From the NCBI GenBank assembly GCA_035541935.1, contig DATKMJ010000038.1:1-51962 (forward strand): a DNA stretch of 51,962 nt, given 5' to 3'. Shown piece after piece: positions 50,633-51,962 of the stretch. The position numbers and the translations under genes were made by a program. The stretch comes from Candidatus Binatia bacterium. Its GTDB lineage: Bacteria > Vulcanimicrobiota > Vulcanimicrobiia > Vulcanimicrobiales > Vulcanimicrobiaceae. The notes under the pieces are model-generated. The model was not told the DNA's origin and ran no database searches. It saw only the letters and a list, made by a program, of their open reading frames with translations. The stretch's first letter is position 1. Every line of letters starts with the position of its first letter.

Positions 50633-51115
50633 ATGAAGCTGACGATTACGGCAATCGCCTGTGCTTTCGCGCTGAGCGCCCTCGCGCTCACGGCGTCGGC
50701 GGCGCAGACGAGCTACACGCTCTCGGGAACCTGCAAGGTTTCGACGCAAAAGAGCATTCAAACGGGAGAGACGGGGCGAACGTTCGCCGTCTCGACCGGA
50801 AAATGCACCGACAAGGAGACGATCAACGGCGAAGCGTCGACCGGCGGTCAGTACGCCGAATATAGCGACAGTACCGCAACCCAAACAAAATCTTCCGGCA
50901 TCTACGCCGTCACGTTCAAGAGCGGCGATAAGATTCTCTACCAATACGACATAACGCTGGCGATGAAAGGCAACACCGTTGAATCGGGCAGCGGAACGTT
51001 CAGTGCAATCAGCGGCACGGGGAAGATGAAGGGCATCGCCGCCAAGGGGACGTGCACGTTTAGCGCGGGGCCGGCTCCGATGACGAACAACTTCACTTGC
51101 ACCGGAAGCTACTAA
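50633..51115 (+). CDS. small secreted beta-rich protein
   Basis: 160 residues. Signal peptide ~1-23 (AFALSALALTASA). The mature protein is rich in Thr, Ser and Gly with alternating strands (TSYTLSGTCKVSTQ, GIYAVTFKSGDKILYQYD, GSGTFSAISGTGKMKGIAAKGT). Four Cys residues (GTCKVS, GKCTDK, GTCTFS, FTCTGSY) could form two disulfides. The GSGTFxxIxGTGKxKG pattern is seen in secreted proteins of the allene-oxide-cyclase-like barrel type. Predicted exported; ligand unknown. It is 69 bases downstream of the mosaic lipoprotein. Confidence 0.72.
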   Translation: MKLTITAIACAFALSALALTASAAQTSYTLSGTCKVSTQKSIQTGETGRTFAVSTGKCTDKETINGEASTGGQYAEYSDSTATQTKSSGIYAVTFKSGDKILYQYDITLAMKGNTVESGSGTFSAISGTGKMKGIAAKGTCTFSAGPAPMTNNFTCTGSY

Positions 51116-51149
51116 CCACGCAAGCGACGCAGCTCTCGGCGGCGGAGTT

Positions 51150-51419
51150 GTGAAGTACGTTCTCTACTACGAATCTGCGGATGACGTGGCGACGAAGGCA
51201 CCCGCCTTCGCCGCCGCTCACCGCGCTCATTGGCAGAGGTACGTCGCGGACGGCACGCTGCTGATGATCGGCCCATTTGCGAATCCGCAGGAAGGCGCGA
51301 TGGGCGTCTTCACGACGCGCGAAGCAGCCGAGGCGTTTGCGAGCGCCGATCCGTTCGTGCTCAACGGCGTCATCGCCGGCTGGACCGTGCGGGACTGGGT
51401 AGAAGTCGCCGTAGAATAG
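51150..51419 (+). CDS. YciI-like protein
   Basis: 89 residues, GTG start at 51150, with GGCGGAG upstream. A ferredoxin-like alpha/beta fold of the YCII family: KYVLYYESADD strand, an AHRAHWQRYVADGTLLMIGP helix-strand with the conserved His/Asp, EGAMGVFTTREAAEAFASADPF, and WTVRDWVEV at the end. YciI proteins are small soluble enzymes or binding proteins, mostly of unknown substrate. It is 8 bases upstream of the cyclase gene, so the two probably share a transcript. Confidence 0.85.
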   Translation: MKYVLYYESADDVATKAPAFAAAHRAHWQRYVADGTLLMIGPFANPQEGAMGVFTTREAAEAFASADPFVLNGVIAGWTVRDWVEVAVE

Positions 51420-51427
51420 GCGACGCC

Positions 51428-51962
51428 ATGGCCGACGGTGTCGTAACGTTCCTCTTCTCGGACATCGAAGGCAGCACGGAGCGCTGGGAGCGCGATTCCG
51501 CAGCGATGGCGGCGGCGCTGGCGCGCCACAACGAACTCGTGCGCAACGCGATCGAGGCGCACGGCGGCCGAGTCTTCAAAATCGTCGGCGACGCGTTCTG
51601 CGCCGTCTTTACCGGCGCGGCCGAAGCGACGGCCGCCGCACTCGACGCCCAGCGCGCGCTCTCCACCGAGGATTTCTCGGCGGTTCGGGGCTTGCGCGTG
51701 CGCATGGCGGTGCACTCCGGCGAAGCGGAAGAGGCCGAGGGCGATTATCTCGGGCCGACGCTCAACAGGATCGCGCGCTTGGTGGCGGTCGGTCACGGCG
51801 GCCAGATTTTGATCTCGCACACGACCGCGGACCTGCTGCAAGACGCCGGAGCCCCCGAAAACGCTCTTCGCGATCTCGGCATGCACCGGTTACGCGACCT
51901 CGCCCGGCCGATCCACGTCTTCCAACTCGCGGCGCCCGAGCTGCTCGAGGCCTTTCCACCGC
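51428..51962 (+). CDS. class III adenylate/guanylate cyclase domain protein, 5' part
   Basis: 178 residues are visible and the frame is open at the window end. A class III nucleotidyl cyclase domain starts almost at the N-terminus: TFLFSDIEGSTERWE with metal-binding Asp12, VFKIVGDAFCAVF with the second Asp55, VRMAVHSGEAEE, and LNRIARLVAVGHGGQIL with the transition-state Asn/Arg region. The domain ends near HRLRDLARPIHVFQL. Proteins with this domain at the very N-terminus are usually followed by a large AAA ATPase and TPR region. It would make cAMP or a related cyclic nucleotide in the cytoplasm. It lies 8 bases after the YciI-like gene. Confidence 0.88.
   Translation, partial: MADGVVTFLFSDIEGSTERWERDSAAMAAALARHNELVRNAIEAHGGRVFKIVGDAFCAVFTGAAEATAAALDAQRALSTEDFSAVRGLRVRMAVHSGEAEEAEGDYLGPTLNRIARLVAVGHGGQILISHTTADLLQDAGAPENALRDLGMHRLRDLARPIHVFQLAAPELLEAFPP

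Overview
The window looks like a chromosomal segment of a high-GC, diderm, aerobic environmental bacterium. A TonB-dependent receptor implies an outer membrane, and there are many lipoproteins, a carotenoid cluster and copper-handling genes. The WDGKY-type propeller lipoproteins and the overall gene mix remind me of Candidatus Eremiobacterota (WPS-2/Vulcanimicrobiota). That assignment is inferred from style only. No rRNA, tRNA or CRISPR array was seen.

Layout. 1-3.3 kb: the 3' end of an RHS/YD-repeat gene, a small two-helix membrane protein directly behind it, and a secreted protein. 3.3-4.1 kb: a gene-poor stretch with hairpins, a dispersed repeat and one possible 51-residue gene. 4.1-6.4 kb (minus strand): a DUF4397 lipoprotein and a TIGR01777/SRPBCC protein. 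6.5-13.4 kb: a tightly coupled carotenoid operon (desaturase, phytoene synthase, second desaturase, acyltransferase, glycosyltransferase) that ends in a CarH-like B12 photoreceptor-repressor. An interlaced palindrome lies in the divergent promoter at its head. 13.5-15.9 kb: a TetR regulator divergent from an SDR and an MDR oxidoreductase, with two near-identical 18-bp operators lying over the two -10 elements. 15.9-16.3 kb: a recombination scar, the C-terminus of a tyrosine integrase abutting the C-terminus of an Fpg-type glycosylase. 16.4-28.2 kb: PQQ-type propeller, hydrolase, sulfite-oxidase-like enzyme, small membrane proteins, a large BTAD/ATPase/TPR regulator, propeller lipoproteins and a TPR protein.

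28.3-46.4 kb is the most striking part: two divergent gene sets devoted to copper. The minus-strand set holds four SCO-type proteins (one fused to a CusF-like domain, two carrying a new C-terminal domain), a PCuAC chaperone and a GGDY-x2-HxH membrane protein. The plus-strand set holds a membrane protein, a CopC-CopD-signal-peptidase-like fusion, a YcnI/DUF1775 protein, a Met/His-rich secreted protein, an Nramp-family transporter, two tandem His/Asp-rich membrane proteins, a second GGDY-x2-HxH membrane protein, a TonB receptor with an N-terminal COG4315 domain, a PepSY-TM protein and a CxCC propeller lipoprotein. Together they could take metal across the outer membrane, hold it in the periplasm, move it across the inner membrane and load cuproenzymes. 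No cuproenzyme is present in the window.

46.5-52 kb: a hydrolase, a remnant gene, a 919-residue mosaic propeller lipoprotein, a small secreted protein, a YciI-like protein and the start of a class III nucleotide cyclase that runs off the end.
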